DNA of 8,914 nucleotides. Origin: an uncultured Collinsella sp. (GTDB lineage: Bacteria > Actinomycetota > Coriobacteriia > Coriobacteriales > Coriobacteriaceae). The first letter of the stretch is position 1; each line of letters opens with the position of its first letter. The stretch is taken from the NCBI GenBank assembly GCA_958429225.1, contig CAUAJB010000073.1, positions 1 through 8,914 on the forward strand, written 5' to 3'. The notes under the pieces are model-generated. The model was not told the origin of the DNA. It ran no database searches and was given only the letters and a program-made list of their open reading frames with translations. Positions 1 to 5,077 of the stretch are shown piece after piece. Position numbers and translations under genes: made by a program.

Positions 1-393
1 GTCGTGGTGCTCGTGACCTTTATGGCGGCGTGCCTGTCGTTTGTGGTGGTGTTTACGCTGTCCAACACGAATATCTCCGAGCGCGAGCGCGAGCTGGCGA
101 CCATCAAGGTGCTGGGCTTCCGTCGTGGCGAGGTGCACCACTACGTCAACAAGGAGACGCTGATCCTCACGGCGATTGGCACCGCACTGGGCGTGCCGCT
201 GGGTGGCCTGCTTGCCGAGAGCTTTACGTACATCCTGCAGATGCCGTCGCTGTACTTTGACGTCGAAGTCGAGCCGCTGAGTTATGTGCTCGCCGTAGTG
301 CTTTCCTTTGTCTTTACGTTTATCGTCAACCTCACTACCAATCGCACCCTCAATAGGATCGACATGGTCGGCGCTCTCAAGAGCGCCGAGTAA
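1..393 (+). CDS. FtsX-like ABC transporter permease, C-terminal part (5' end outside the window)
   Basis: The open frame runs in from the left edge and ends at TAA 391-393, so about 130 C-terminal residues are visible. They hold three hydrophobic helices (roughly residues 1-21, 50-74 and 92-112). After the first helix comes a cytoplasmic stretch reading SERERELATIKVLGFRRGEV, the hallmark that follows the first transmembrane helix of the FtsX/MacB permease domain. The short tail NRIDMVGALKSAE, ending in an M-x-x-AL-K-S-x-E pattern, is also typical of this family. Such permeases pair with a LolD/MacB-type ATPase and drive lipoprotein, peptide or lipid export, or act as mechanotransmitters. The substrate cannot be told from this fragment, and the partner ATPase would lie upstream. 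The frame shows no start near the edge with a ribosome binding site, so it is a true partial gene rather than a small protein. Confidence 0.9.
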   Translation, partial: VVVLVTFMAACLSFVVVFTLSNTNISERERELATIKVLGFRRGEVHHYVNKETLILTAIGTALGVPLGGLLAESFTYILQMPSLYFDVEVEPLSYVLAVVLSFVFTFIVNLTTNRTLNRIDMVGALKSAE

Positions 394-444
394 CCTGCCA
401 AAAAGGGACAGGTTTATTATGGCAGGTTTTATCTGGCCAAACGC
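393..444. repeat. Dispersed 52-bp intergenic repeat, copy 1
   Basis: Starts on the last base of the permease stop codon. Its 41-bp core (393-433) matches the core at 7724-7764 at 39 of 41 positions, and the next 11 bp are also similar (TGGCCAAACGC here, AGGCAAAACGC there). AACCTGCC (392-399) can pair with GGCAGGTT (421-428), and a T-rich TTTTAT follows. ACCTG (393-397) can alternatively pair with the nearer CAGGT (409-413), so two hairpins compete for one arm. A terminator-like role is plausible; the recurrence elsewhere in the window makes it a repeat family. Confidence 0.85.
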
Positions 445-480
445 CGGGCAACCATTAGGTGGCCCGGCGTTTGGCCCGTT
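435..480 (+). terminator. Intrinsic terminator after the permease gene
   Basis: A 15-bp perfect stem pairs 435-449 (GGCCAAACGCCGGGC) with 462-476 (GCCCGGCGTTTGGCC). The 12-nt loop can itself pair ACC with GGT. The stem is followed by CGTTTT on the + strand. This is a strong rho-independent terminator for the permease. The reverse direction lacks a T-run, so it is not clearly bidirectional for the convergent gene at 510-830. Confidence 0.8.
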
Positions 481-509
481 TTGCTGGGGATGTTTGTCGC
501 TCAGTGCTC

Positions 510-830
510 TTACTGTCCAATCCAGTGTTGCGCATAGCTCTTAATGTCCTCGGTAAAACCGTCAAGGTCGTCAAGGGTGATCACGCTGTCGATAAGCAAA
601 TTGGCTATCTCGCGGCGCATTGTGCTGCGGCGAATATCGTTTGCAATTACGCCTGAGGACAGCTTGTCTCTATTGAGGTGCTCTTCTAGTGCCCAAAATC
701 TACTGGACGCTTCGCTGTCGCCGTTCAGTATCTCAACGTACTGGCCGATGAGCTTTTCCATATAACGTTCTTGCCATTGAGGAAGCATTTTCTTAAACAG
801 CTTCCAGTCGCTTTCGGCTACGTCGCGCAT
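510..830 (-). CDS. Small conserved helical protein of unknown function (106 aa)
   Basis: I chose the ATG at 830 because GGAGG sits 5 nt upstream on the minus strand (complement of 831-840). An ATG 14 codons earlier (872) would add an unsupported N-terminus and overlap a possible -10 box. The protein begins MRDVAESDWKLFKKMLPQWQ and is predicted all-helical, charged and soluble, with no signal peptide or membrane segment. Its N-terminal pattern (S-D-W-x-x-F ... P-x-W-Q-E-x-Y-M-x-x-L) resembles small uncharacterised proteins common in gut Firmicutes and Actinobacteria. From memory these are sometimes labelled 'multidrug transporter', a label the lack of hydrophobic helices argues against. An acidic C-terminal half ends in HWIGQ. 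It is convergent with the permease gene, and no function can be assigned. Confidence 0.75.
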   Translation of the reverse strand: MRDVAESDWKLFKKMLPQWQERYMEKLIGQYVEILNGDSEASSRFWALEEHLNRDKLSSGVIANDIRRSTMRREIANLLIDSVITLDDLDGFTEDIKSYAQHWIGQ

Positions 831-870
831 ATGTCCTCCGCTCGTCAAACGGGCTTTCCATTTGCCTTTC

Positions 871-876
871 ATTCTA
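871..876 (-). promoter_or_regulatory. Possible -10 box for the 510-830 gene
   Basis: On the minus strand this reads TAGAAT, five of six matches to TATAAT. It would give a leader of about 34 nt before the ATG at 830. No good -35 box is visible 16-18 nt upstream, so this is only a candidate. Confidence 0.25.
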
Positions 877-948
877 TTTTGTTTTCGCCCGCAAGCGTTG
901 ATGAGAGGCTCTCTTTAGCCTTCGAGATTGGGCTTGAATGGGTTGTAT

Positions 949-1108
949 GCCACAAAACGGGCCTATCTACTACGTTTAATTGGATACCCTCAACTATGCC
1001 GGGAAAACGAAAAATAAAACCGCAGGTAGAAGGCCTGTCGATTTTCGAAAAGGGCGGTCATGGTTGGCCCCATCGAGTTAAACGTAGTAAATAGGCCCTT
1101 TTCTTGGC
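949..1108. repeat. 160-bp imperfect palindrome in noncoding DNA
   Basis: The clearest arms are 959-979 and 1078-1098, 21 bp with one mismatch (C967 opposite A1090); they centre on GGGCCTAT and TACTACGTTTAA. Pairing extends outward without a gap to GCCA (949-952) and TGGC (1105-1108). It continues inside: CGAAAA (1008-1013) pairs with TTTTCG (1042-1047), and CAGG (1023-1026) with CCTG (1034-1037). All these pairs share nearly the same centre, about position 1028. The open frames crossing it lack ribosome binding sites and recognisable proteins. I read it as a noncoding palindromic element or structured RNA. Confidence 0.75.
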
Positions 1109-1112
1109 GTGC

Positions 1113-1149
1113 GGTCAGCTCAATGCTTATCTCCGTGCCGGAACTGACC
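1113..1149. repeat. Short hairpin between two larger palindromes
   Basis: GGTCAG (1113-1118) and CTGACC (1144-1149) form a 6-bp inverted repeat around a 25-nt loop. It lies between the palindromes at 949-1108 and 1162-1228 and may be part of one composite element. On its own it is weak. Confidence 0.3.
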
Positions 1150-1161
1150 CAATTGTTTGTT

Positions 1162-1228
1162 AGTTGCGGTGATATACGGACTGTTTGGTGCTTTGGAGCC
1201 TCAAAACAGTCCCTATTCCACCACAACT
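1162..1228. repeat. Inverted repeat with AGTTGCGGTGATATA arm, copy 1
   Basis: The arms are 1162-1186 and 1204-1228, 25 bp with 21 positions matching, around a 17-nt loop. The left arm begins AGTTGCGGTGATATA, identical over 15 bp to the arm of the inverted repeat at 8774-8840. The inner halves of the two elements differ: CGGACTGTTT here, GTTCC there. The shared outer tip with a changed interior marks them as members of one family. The remaining DNA to 1278 holds nothing I can identify. Confidence 0.75.
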
Positions 1229-1278
1229 TGGAAGGGGCGGCCGGTACCGGATGAGTGGTGCTGGCGGGTTAGGGCGGT

Positions 1279-2217
1279 TTAGGCCTGTTTGCGGTGCTTC
1301 CATTGCTTGCGGCACCAGCGCATGAGCGCCTTTATGACGGGAATCGTGATGAGGATGGCCCATGCGGGATGGGGCTGCCCCAGGCAAAGCCACATATAGA
1401 GAAACCATGCAATGGCGGCTGCTGGATAGACGCATTCAATGAGCTTTGACAAATGGCGTCGATCGATAAAGTCACCAATCGCGTAGTAGACGGGAACCAA
1501 AAAGACGAGCAAGAGTCCCGTAGCCCATGTGCCGTAGGCAATGCCGAGCACCAGATAGGCGAGGGCGACAAGCGCGGGGAAGGGGAATTTGTTCCATGTA
1601 CGTCCGACCTTGGTGTGGAAATGCTTGCCATGATGGTCGAGCTTGTCGTGTGCTTCCTTCCAGCTGGAAAACGTCTCGCCGTCGATGGTGACGGTGCCGT
1701 CGTCATTGGTGTGCACACTATGTCCATCGTCCTCAAGCGTATCGATATGCAATCCGCCCGGCCCCACATGCACCTCTTCGCCCTTGCGCTCGTTGGTCAC
1801 ATGGATGCCGCTCCAGCCAACATGGACTTCCTCGCCTTTATTGGGATCAATGACGTGGATGCCGCGCGCGAGGGAAATATCGACAAGTGGTTTGTCGCCG
1901 CAATCGGCGTGCTCAGTAGAAGCCTCAGCCTCCTCAGCCCTATCTGAAGCTTTGGCGCCGGCGTCGCTGTCCCGTGCCTCATCATCAGCCTGCGAGTCAT
2001 CAGTGCTATCCACCGCCTCCCCATACAACAGCTCATCCAGCGACACGCCATACAACGCGGCGAGCGCAATAAGGTTATCGGTATCGGGCGAGGATTCGCT
2101 GCGCTCCCATTTACTGACAGCTTGGCGACTCACACCCAGCTGGGCGGCAAGCGCCTCCTGAGAAAGCCCGGCAGCCTTGCGGCGATTAACGAGCCGCTGC
2201 GCCATCGCAAGATCCAT
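1279..2217 (-). CDS. XRE-family DNA-binding protein with membrane-spanning C-terminus
   Basis: A 312-aa protein. I chose the ATG at 2217 (MDLAMAQRL) because AAAGGA lies 6 nt upstream; the in-frame ATG at 2232 would make that binding site part of the coding sequence. Residues about 6-64 are a clear HTH_3/Cro-CI domain (GLSQEALAAQLGVSRQAVSK, then WERSESSPDTDNL and GVSLDELL). A strongly acidic linker follows (67-105). Next come two near-identical 18-residue repeats, GIHVIDPNKGEEVHVGWS (119-136) and GIHVTNERKGEEVHVGPG (137-154), and a degenerate third (155-173). Four hydrophobic helices lie at about 216-231, 233-250, 261-280 and 283-301, with a basic tail RWCRKQWKHRKQA. Even helix number keeps both ends cytoplasmic. 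I infer a membrane-tethered repressor or stress sensor, probably autoregulated; the target genes are unknown. Confidence 0.9.
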   Translation of the reverse strand: MDLAMAQRLVNRRKAAGLSQEALAAQLGVSRQAVSKWERSESSPDTDNLIALAALYGVSLDELLYGEAVDSTDDSQADDEARDSDAGAKASDRAEEAEASTEHADCGDKPLVDISLARGIHVIDPNKGEEVHVGWSGIHVTNERKGEEVHVGPGGLHIDTLEDDGHSVHTNDDGTVTIDGETFSSWKEAHDKLDHHGKHFHTKVGRTWNKFPFPALVALAYLVLGIAYGTWATGLLLVFLVPVYYAIGDFIDRRHLSKLIECVYPAAAIAWFLYMWLCLGQPHPAWAILITIPVIKALMRWCRKQWKHRKQA

Positions 2218-2271
2218 GACAGTTCCTTTCATGTGGTGACCGTAATCGAATGAGCCGAGTATGCCGAGAAC

Positions 2272-2333
2272 AACCGGTAGCGACCACCATTTCTAGTTAG
2301 AATCTGCCCCAACCCTACCGCAACTACCGGTAG
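2272..2333 (-). promoter_or_regulatory. Dyad cluster upstream of the XRE gene (candidate operators)
   Basis: Three dyads lie 55-116 bp upstream of the start codon. They are AACCGGTAG (2272-2280, core ACCGGT), TTCTA-GT-TAGAA (2291-2302) and the 10-bp palindrome CTACCGGTAG (2324-2333), with a further CTACCG half-site at 2315-2320. The two ACCGGT cores are 53 bp apart centre to centre, about five helical turns. On the minus strand TTGCGG (overlapping the distal dyad) and TAACTA 18 nt downstream could be -35 and -10. This fits an autoregulated promoter but is inference. Confidence 0.4.
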
Positions 2334-2434
2334 CAACCCCTAACGACCAGCCATTTCAGGACAAATGTCGGTGCTACTCTCAGCTAAGAGCCTGCAACAT
2401 CCCAAAATCTCAGCCCACGCACCCGCAGTAAGAA

Positions 2435-2619
2435 GACGAATAGCCTCGGCCTCCCTAGTTACCGCAGGAGGCCCCAGGGCTTACCTCCCAAATCTTTCCG
2501 CAGGACGGAAGGATCCCGCCGCGCGAAGCGCACGGCGGGATCCTGACATGTCCGAGGACGATTTGGGAGGTAAGCCCTGGGGTCTCCGATGAGAGCAGTT
2601 TCGGCCGAGGCTATTCGTC
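2435..2619. repeat. 185-bp inverted repeat that overlaps the phosphofructokinase stop codon
   Basis: Two 60-bp arms (2435-2494, 2560-2619) each hold a 17-bp outer block (2435-2451 with 2603-2619, perfect) and a 23-bp inner block (2472-2494 with 2560-2582, perfect). They are separated by equal 20-bp spacers that have diverged except for GGAG at the inner edge. The 65-bp centre carries its own hairpin: AGGATCCCGCC (2510-2520) with GGCGGGATCCT (2534-2544), capped by GCGC-GAA-GCGC. TTCCG (2496-2500) can also pair with CGGAA (2505... region). The right outer block includes the last two codons and the TAG of the kinase gene. It may end that transcript, though no T-run is seen. Confidence 0.85.
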
Positions 2620-3690
2620 GCCGAAGCTGATGCCCAACGCCTTGGCCTCGCGTACCAGGTCGCTCTGGGGATCGACATACTTGAGTTTGCCGGCGACATC
2701 CTCGAGCGGCATGTGGCACATCTTGCCATCGCGCAGGGCAATCATGTAGCCAAACTCGCCGCGCAGGCAGCCGAGCGCCGCCTCGACGCCGCACTGGGTC
2801 GCAAAGATGCGGTCCTGGGCATCGGGCTGACCGCCGCGCTGCGTGTGGCCGGGGATGGCGACGCGGGTCTCGCGACCGGTCTTGGTCTCAATCTCCTTGG
2901 CGATGTCGTAGACAATCGACGGACTCGTGCGCTCGGCAAGCTTTTTCTTGTACTCCTTCTTGGACAGCGCCGCGTCCTCCTTAGAGATGGCACCCTCGGC
3001 GACGGCCACGATGGTAAAACGGCTGCCGGTCTCCATGCGATGTTCGATGGTCTTGATGACGTTGTCCATGTCGTAGGGGATCTCGGGAATCAGGATGACG
3101 TCCGCGCCGCCCGCGACGCCGGCGTACAGCGGAATCCAGCCGACCTTGTGGCCCATGATCTCGATAACGAACACGCGGCCGTGGCTCGAAGCGGTGGTGT
3201 GAATGTCGTCGATGCACTTGGTGGCGACGTCGATGGCGCTCGTAAAGCCAAACGTCAGCTCGGTGCCCCAGGTGTCGTTATCGATGGTCTTAGGCAGGGC
3301 GATAACGTTGAGGCCCTCTTCGCGCAGACGGTTGGCGGTCTTGGTGGAGCCGTTGCCGCCCAGCATAAACAGGCAGTCGAGCTGCAGCTTATGATAGGTG
3401 TGGACCATTGCCGGCACCTTCTCGACGCCGTCGGCCTCGGGAATATCCAGGCGCTTGAACGGCGTACGGCTCGTGCCCAGGATGGTGCCGCCACGGGTAA
3501 GGATGCCGCTAAAATCGGCGGGCGTCATGACGCGGAACCGGCTGTAGATAAGGCCCTGGTAGCCGTCCTCAAAACCATAGATCTCAATAGGCTCTTCGCT
3601 ATTGGTCATAAGCGTTTTGACAATGCCGCGCATGGTGGCGTTGAGCGCCTGGCAGTCGCCGCCACTGGTAAGAAGACCGATCCTAAGCAT
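2611..3690 (-). CDS. pfkA: 6-phosphofructokinase (group III-like, phosphoryl donor uncertain)
   Basis: Phosphorylates fructose 6-phosphate to fructose 1,6-bisphosphate in cytoplasmic glycolysis. The 359-aa product carries the family signatures in order: LTSGGDCQALNA (7-18), GTSRTPF (72-78, R75 matching E. coli R72), GGNGS (111-115), PKTIDND (133-139, catalytic aspartates), SSHGR (168-172), MGHKVGW (179-185) and PGHTQRGG (280-287). Length is nearer the 340-360 aa of group III enzymes than the 320 aa of E. coli PfkA. Gly at the E. coli 104 position favours ATP, whereas Lys in PKTIDND is the residue usual in pyrophosphate enzymes. The Mg-binding D103 of E. coli is Asn here, and R171 is His. The ATG at 3690 has GGAAGGA 6 nt upstream. 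Actinomycete enzymes with Gly/Lys have been ATP-dependent, hence the symbol; a pyrophosphate enzyme (pfp) remains possible. Confidence 0.95.
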   Translation of the reverse strand: MLRIGLLTSGGDCQALNATMRGIVKTLMTNSEEPIEIYGFEDGYQGLIYSRFRVMTPADFSGILTRGGTILGTSRTPFKRLDIPEADGVEKVPAMVHTYHKLQLDCLFMLGGNGSTKTANRLREEGLNVIALPKTIDNDTWGTELTFGFTSAIDVATKCIDDIHTTASSHGRVFVIEIMGHKVGWIPLYAGVAGGADVILIPEIPYDMDNVIKTIEHRMETGSRFTIVAVAEGAISKEDAALSKKEYKKKLAERTSPSIVYDIAKEIETKTGRETRVAIPGHTQRGGQPDAQDRIFATQCGVEAALGCLRGEFGYMIALRDGKMCHMPLEDVAGKLKYVDPQSDLVREAKALGISFGDE

Positions 3691-3709
3691 GATGAATCCT
3701 TCCGGGCAA

Positions 3710-3761
3710 GTTATAACATGCGCATAAGTTTACCCCCGCACACTGTTGATACGGGGGTAAA
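3710..3761 (-). promoter_or_regulatory. Phosphofructokinase promoter with an inverted repeat at -35
   Basis: On the minus strand TGTTATAAC contains an extended -10 (TG-N-TATAAC, box at 3715-3710), giving a leader of about 12 nt. Instead of a TTGACA-like -35, the region is filled by a perfect 10-bp inverted repeat, TTTACCCCCG and CGGGGGTAAA (3752-3761 and 3729-3738), with a 13-nt spacer. An arm thus covers the -35 position, as expected of an operator. It could alternatively act as a weak terminator for the amidase gene upstream, but no T-run follows it. Confidence 0.5.
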
Positions 3762-3807
3762 ACGTGTTAGCTCAAGCGTATAGAAATGTAAACAACGTCA
3801 GGCGAGC

Positions 3808-3834
3808 GTAAGGTCGACGAGCCTGGGTCCTTAC
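3808..3834 (-). terminator. Weak hairpin across the amidase stop codon
   Basis: GTAAGG (3808-3813) pairs with CCTTAC (3829-3834), whose TTA is the complement of the amidase stop codon. It is a 6-bp stem with a 15-nt loop and no following T-run. It is only a possible 3' end structure. Confidence 0.25.
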
Positions 3835-4916
3835 AGTGCGAAGGCGTCGACGTCGCCCCAGTGGCGGCGCAGCGTAATGGCGGCGGCGGGTTCGGTATTG
3901 TCAAAGACGACCGACCATTGCGTATTGCTGGTGATGTCTTTCGGATTGGGTTCTTGCGCTGCAGCGCGTAGGGCCTTCCAAGCGACTGCCTCGTCCTGGG
4001 CACCGACATGGGCGTCAAGGACATCGGCGATTGCGATGGCGCGCTCTTTACCATGGCCCAGCTCGCCATTCTTTTGGTTGGGCAGCACTTCGTCGCCATA
4101 GCAGGCGTAGAAGTTCGTAACCTGGCGTACAGGAGTCGCTTTGAAAGCGCGGTCTGGATCGCGCGGATCCCACTCTACTACGCGCGCGTCACCGGCGGCG
4201 TCGTTGATAAAGAAGTGGTAATCGCGTCCTGCCATGGCGTGCATGTCGTAGGCGGAAAGCAGGTCGACAGCTTCTTGCGTGGTGGCGGCACGGTCGAGCA
4301 CCAGGCGGATGATGAGCGAGGTATTGATGACGGGGCGCTGCGTGTCCTGGTCACAGGGCTTGGAGTCCAGAGTGAGTACGGCAATGGACACGCCGCATTC
4401 GTTAACACCGTCGAGCTGGGCAAACGGGCCCATGAGTGCGGCGGCGCGTCCGCCGACGGAGTCAAGCGGAGTGTTATCGCCCAGGTTGTTAAGGGCGGCA
4501 AACCCGATGGAGGCATAGCCGTCGCGTGGGTGATTGCGCACCAGCAGTGCCGAGGTGTCGTCCTTAAAGTCGTAATTGCGACCGGTGCGCACGCGGCCTT
4601 CGGCATCTACGGCGACAAAAGCGCTGCAGGCAAACTGGGGCGCCTGGACATGTACCGGCACACCGGGCAGCACCTGCGCCACCACGGCATCGATGTAGGC
4701 CTGGTCGTCGCGCACGCCAGCGGCGATGATGCGATCAAGATCGTAGTCGTAGGCGATGTCGATTGCGTACAGGTCATAGCTATCCGCGTAGCCGGTCAAG
4801 CGTTTGAGCGACGCGGCGGACTTGATTTGCTTGCGGTAAACGATACCGGTGGCAGCGGCAAGGCCGACGGCGACTCCCGCGACACCGCAGGCGATGGCAA
4901 TGTTACGTGGCTTCAT
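3831..4916 (-). CDS. Membrane-anchored linear amide C-N hydrolase, choloylglycine hydrolase (Ntn) family
   Basis: A 361-aa protein; the ATG at 4916 has AGAGGAG 5 nt upstream. Residues 6-26 form one hydrophobic helix after a short basic start, with KQIK after it, so an anchor with the bulk outside the membrane is likely. The Ntn domain begins near FACSAF, with nucleophile Cys97. R113 and D116 in GRNYDF lie 16 and 19 residues after it, exactly the Cys2-Arg18-Asp21 spacing of bile salt hydrolases. DGVNECG (169-175) and NTQWSVVFDN (331-340) match later conserved blocks. Family members cleave conjugated bile salts, penicillin V or N-acyl amides. Unlike cytosolic bile salt hydrolases, which expose Cys2 by removing Met1, this one needs loss of about 96 residues to free the nucleophile. 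I therefore leave the substrate open. It stands alone, divergent from the aminopeptidase gene. Confidence 0.85.
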   Translation of the reverse strand: MKPRNIAIACGVAGVAVGLAAATGIVYRKQIKSAASLKRLTGYADSYDLYAIDIAYDYDLDRIIAAGVRDDQAYIDAVVAQVLPGVPVHVQAPQFACSAFVAVDAEGRVRTGRNYDFKDDTSALLVRNHPRDGYASIGFAALNNLGDNTPLDSVGGRAAALMGPFAQLDGVNECGVSIAVLTLDSKPCDQDTQRPVINTSLIIRLVLDRAATTQEAVDLLSAYDMHAMAGRDYHFFINDAAGDARVVEWDPRDPDRAFKATPVRQVTNFYACYGDEVLPNQKNGELGHGKERAIAIADVLDAHVGAQDEAVAWKALRAAAQEPNPKDITSNTQWSVVFDNTEPAAAITLRRHWGDVDAFAL

Positions 4917-4951
4917 GACGGCTCCTCTCGTCCTGTTAGCGTAATTGTCGC

Positions 4952-4972
4952 AAAAGGAGCGCGGGCATGATG
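4952..4972 (+). promoter_or_regulatory. Second ribosome binding site and alternative start for the M18 gene
   Basis: AAAAGGAG (4952-4959) stands 7 nt before ATG at 4967, followed at once by another ATG (4970). The frame from here runs unbroken into the M18 coding sequence and would add 37 mostly basic residues. The inner start at 5078 has its own AAAGGGGAG and fits the usual family length better. Both could be used, or this may be a fortuitous match. Confidence 0.4.
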
Positions 4973-5077
4973 GCTCAACTTGGTGAGCGGCGCGGGATTA
5001 AACATGGAATGAAGAGTGCGGCGCTGGCGTGGCGGGGTATGCTGGAGGGGACCATCAACCCAGCGAAAGGGGAGAGC

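Noticed and set aside
990..1226. 78-codon open frame on the - strand across the two palindromes
   Set aside because: It lies wholly inside inverted repeats, so its residues mirror the palindromes. There is no ribosome binding site. Frames like this are probably over-annotated copies of the repeat.
949..1228. tRNA, known riboswitch or complete insertion sequence
   Set aside because: No cloverleaf, no T-loop GTTC signature in place, no transposase frame, and no riboswitch core I recognise. Direct target repeats at the edges were not found by eye.
2459..2794. 111-codon open frame on the - strand through the 185-bp inverted repeat
   Set aside because: It overlaps the kinase C-terminus out of frame, and the rest is palindrome. 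Its recurring residues reflect the repeat rather than a protein.
2713..3783. 356-codon open frame on the + strand
   Set aside because: It lies antisense to the phosphofructokinase gene, whose motifs are complete. The translation is low-complexity (rich in G, A, V, D, L) as expected from the complement of GC-rich codons, and there is no convincing ribosome binding site.
4008..4970. 320-codon open frame on the + strand
   Set aside because: Antisense to the amidase gene, which has clear active-site residues and a good start. Shadow frame.
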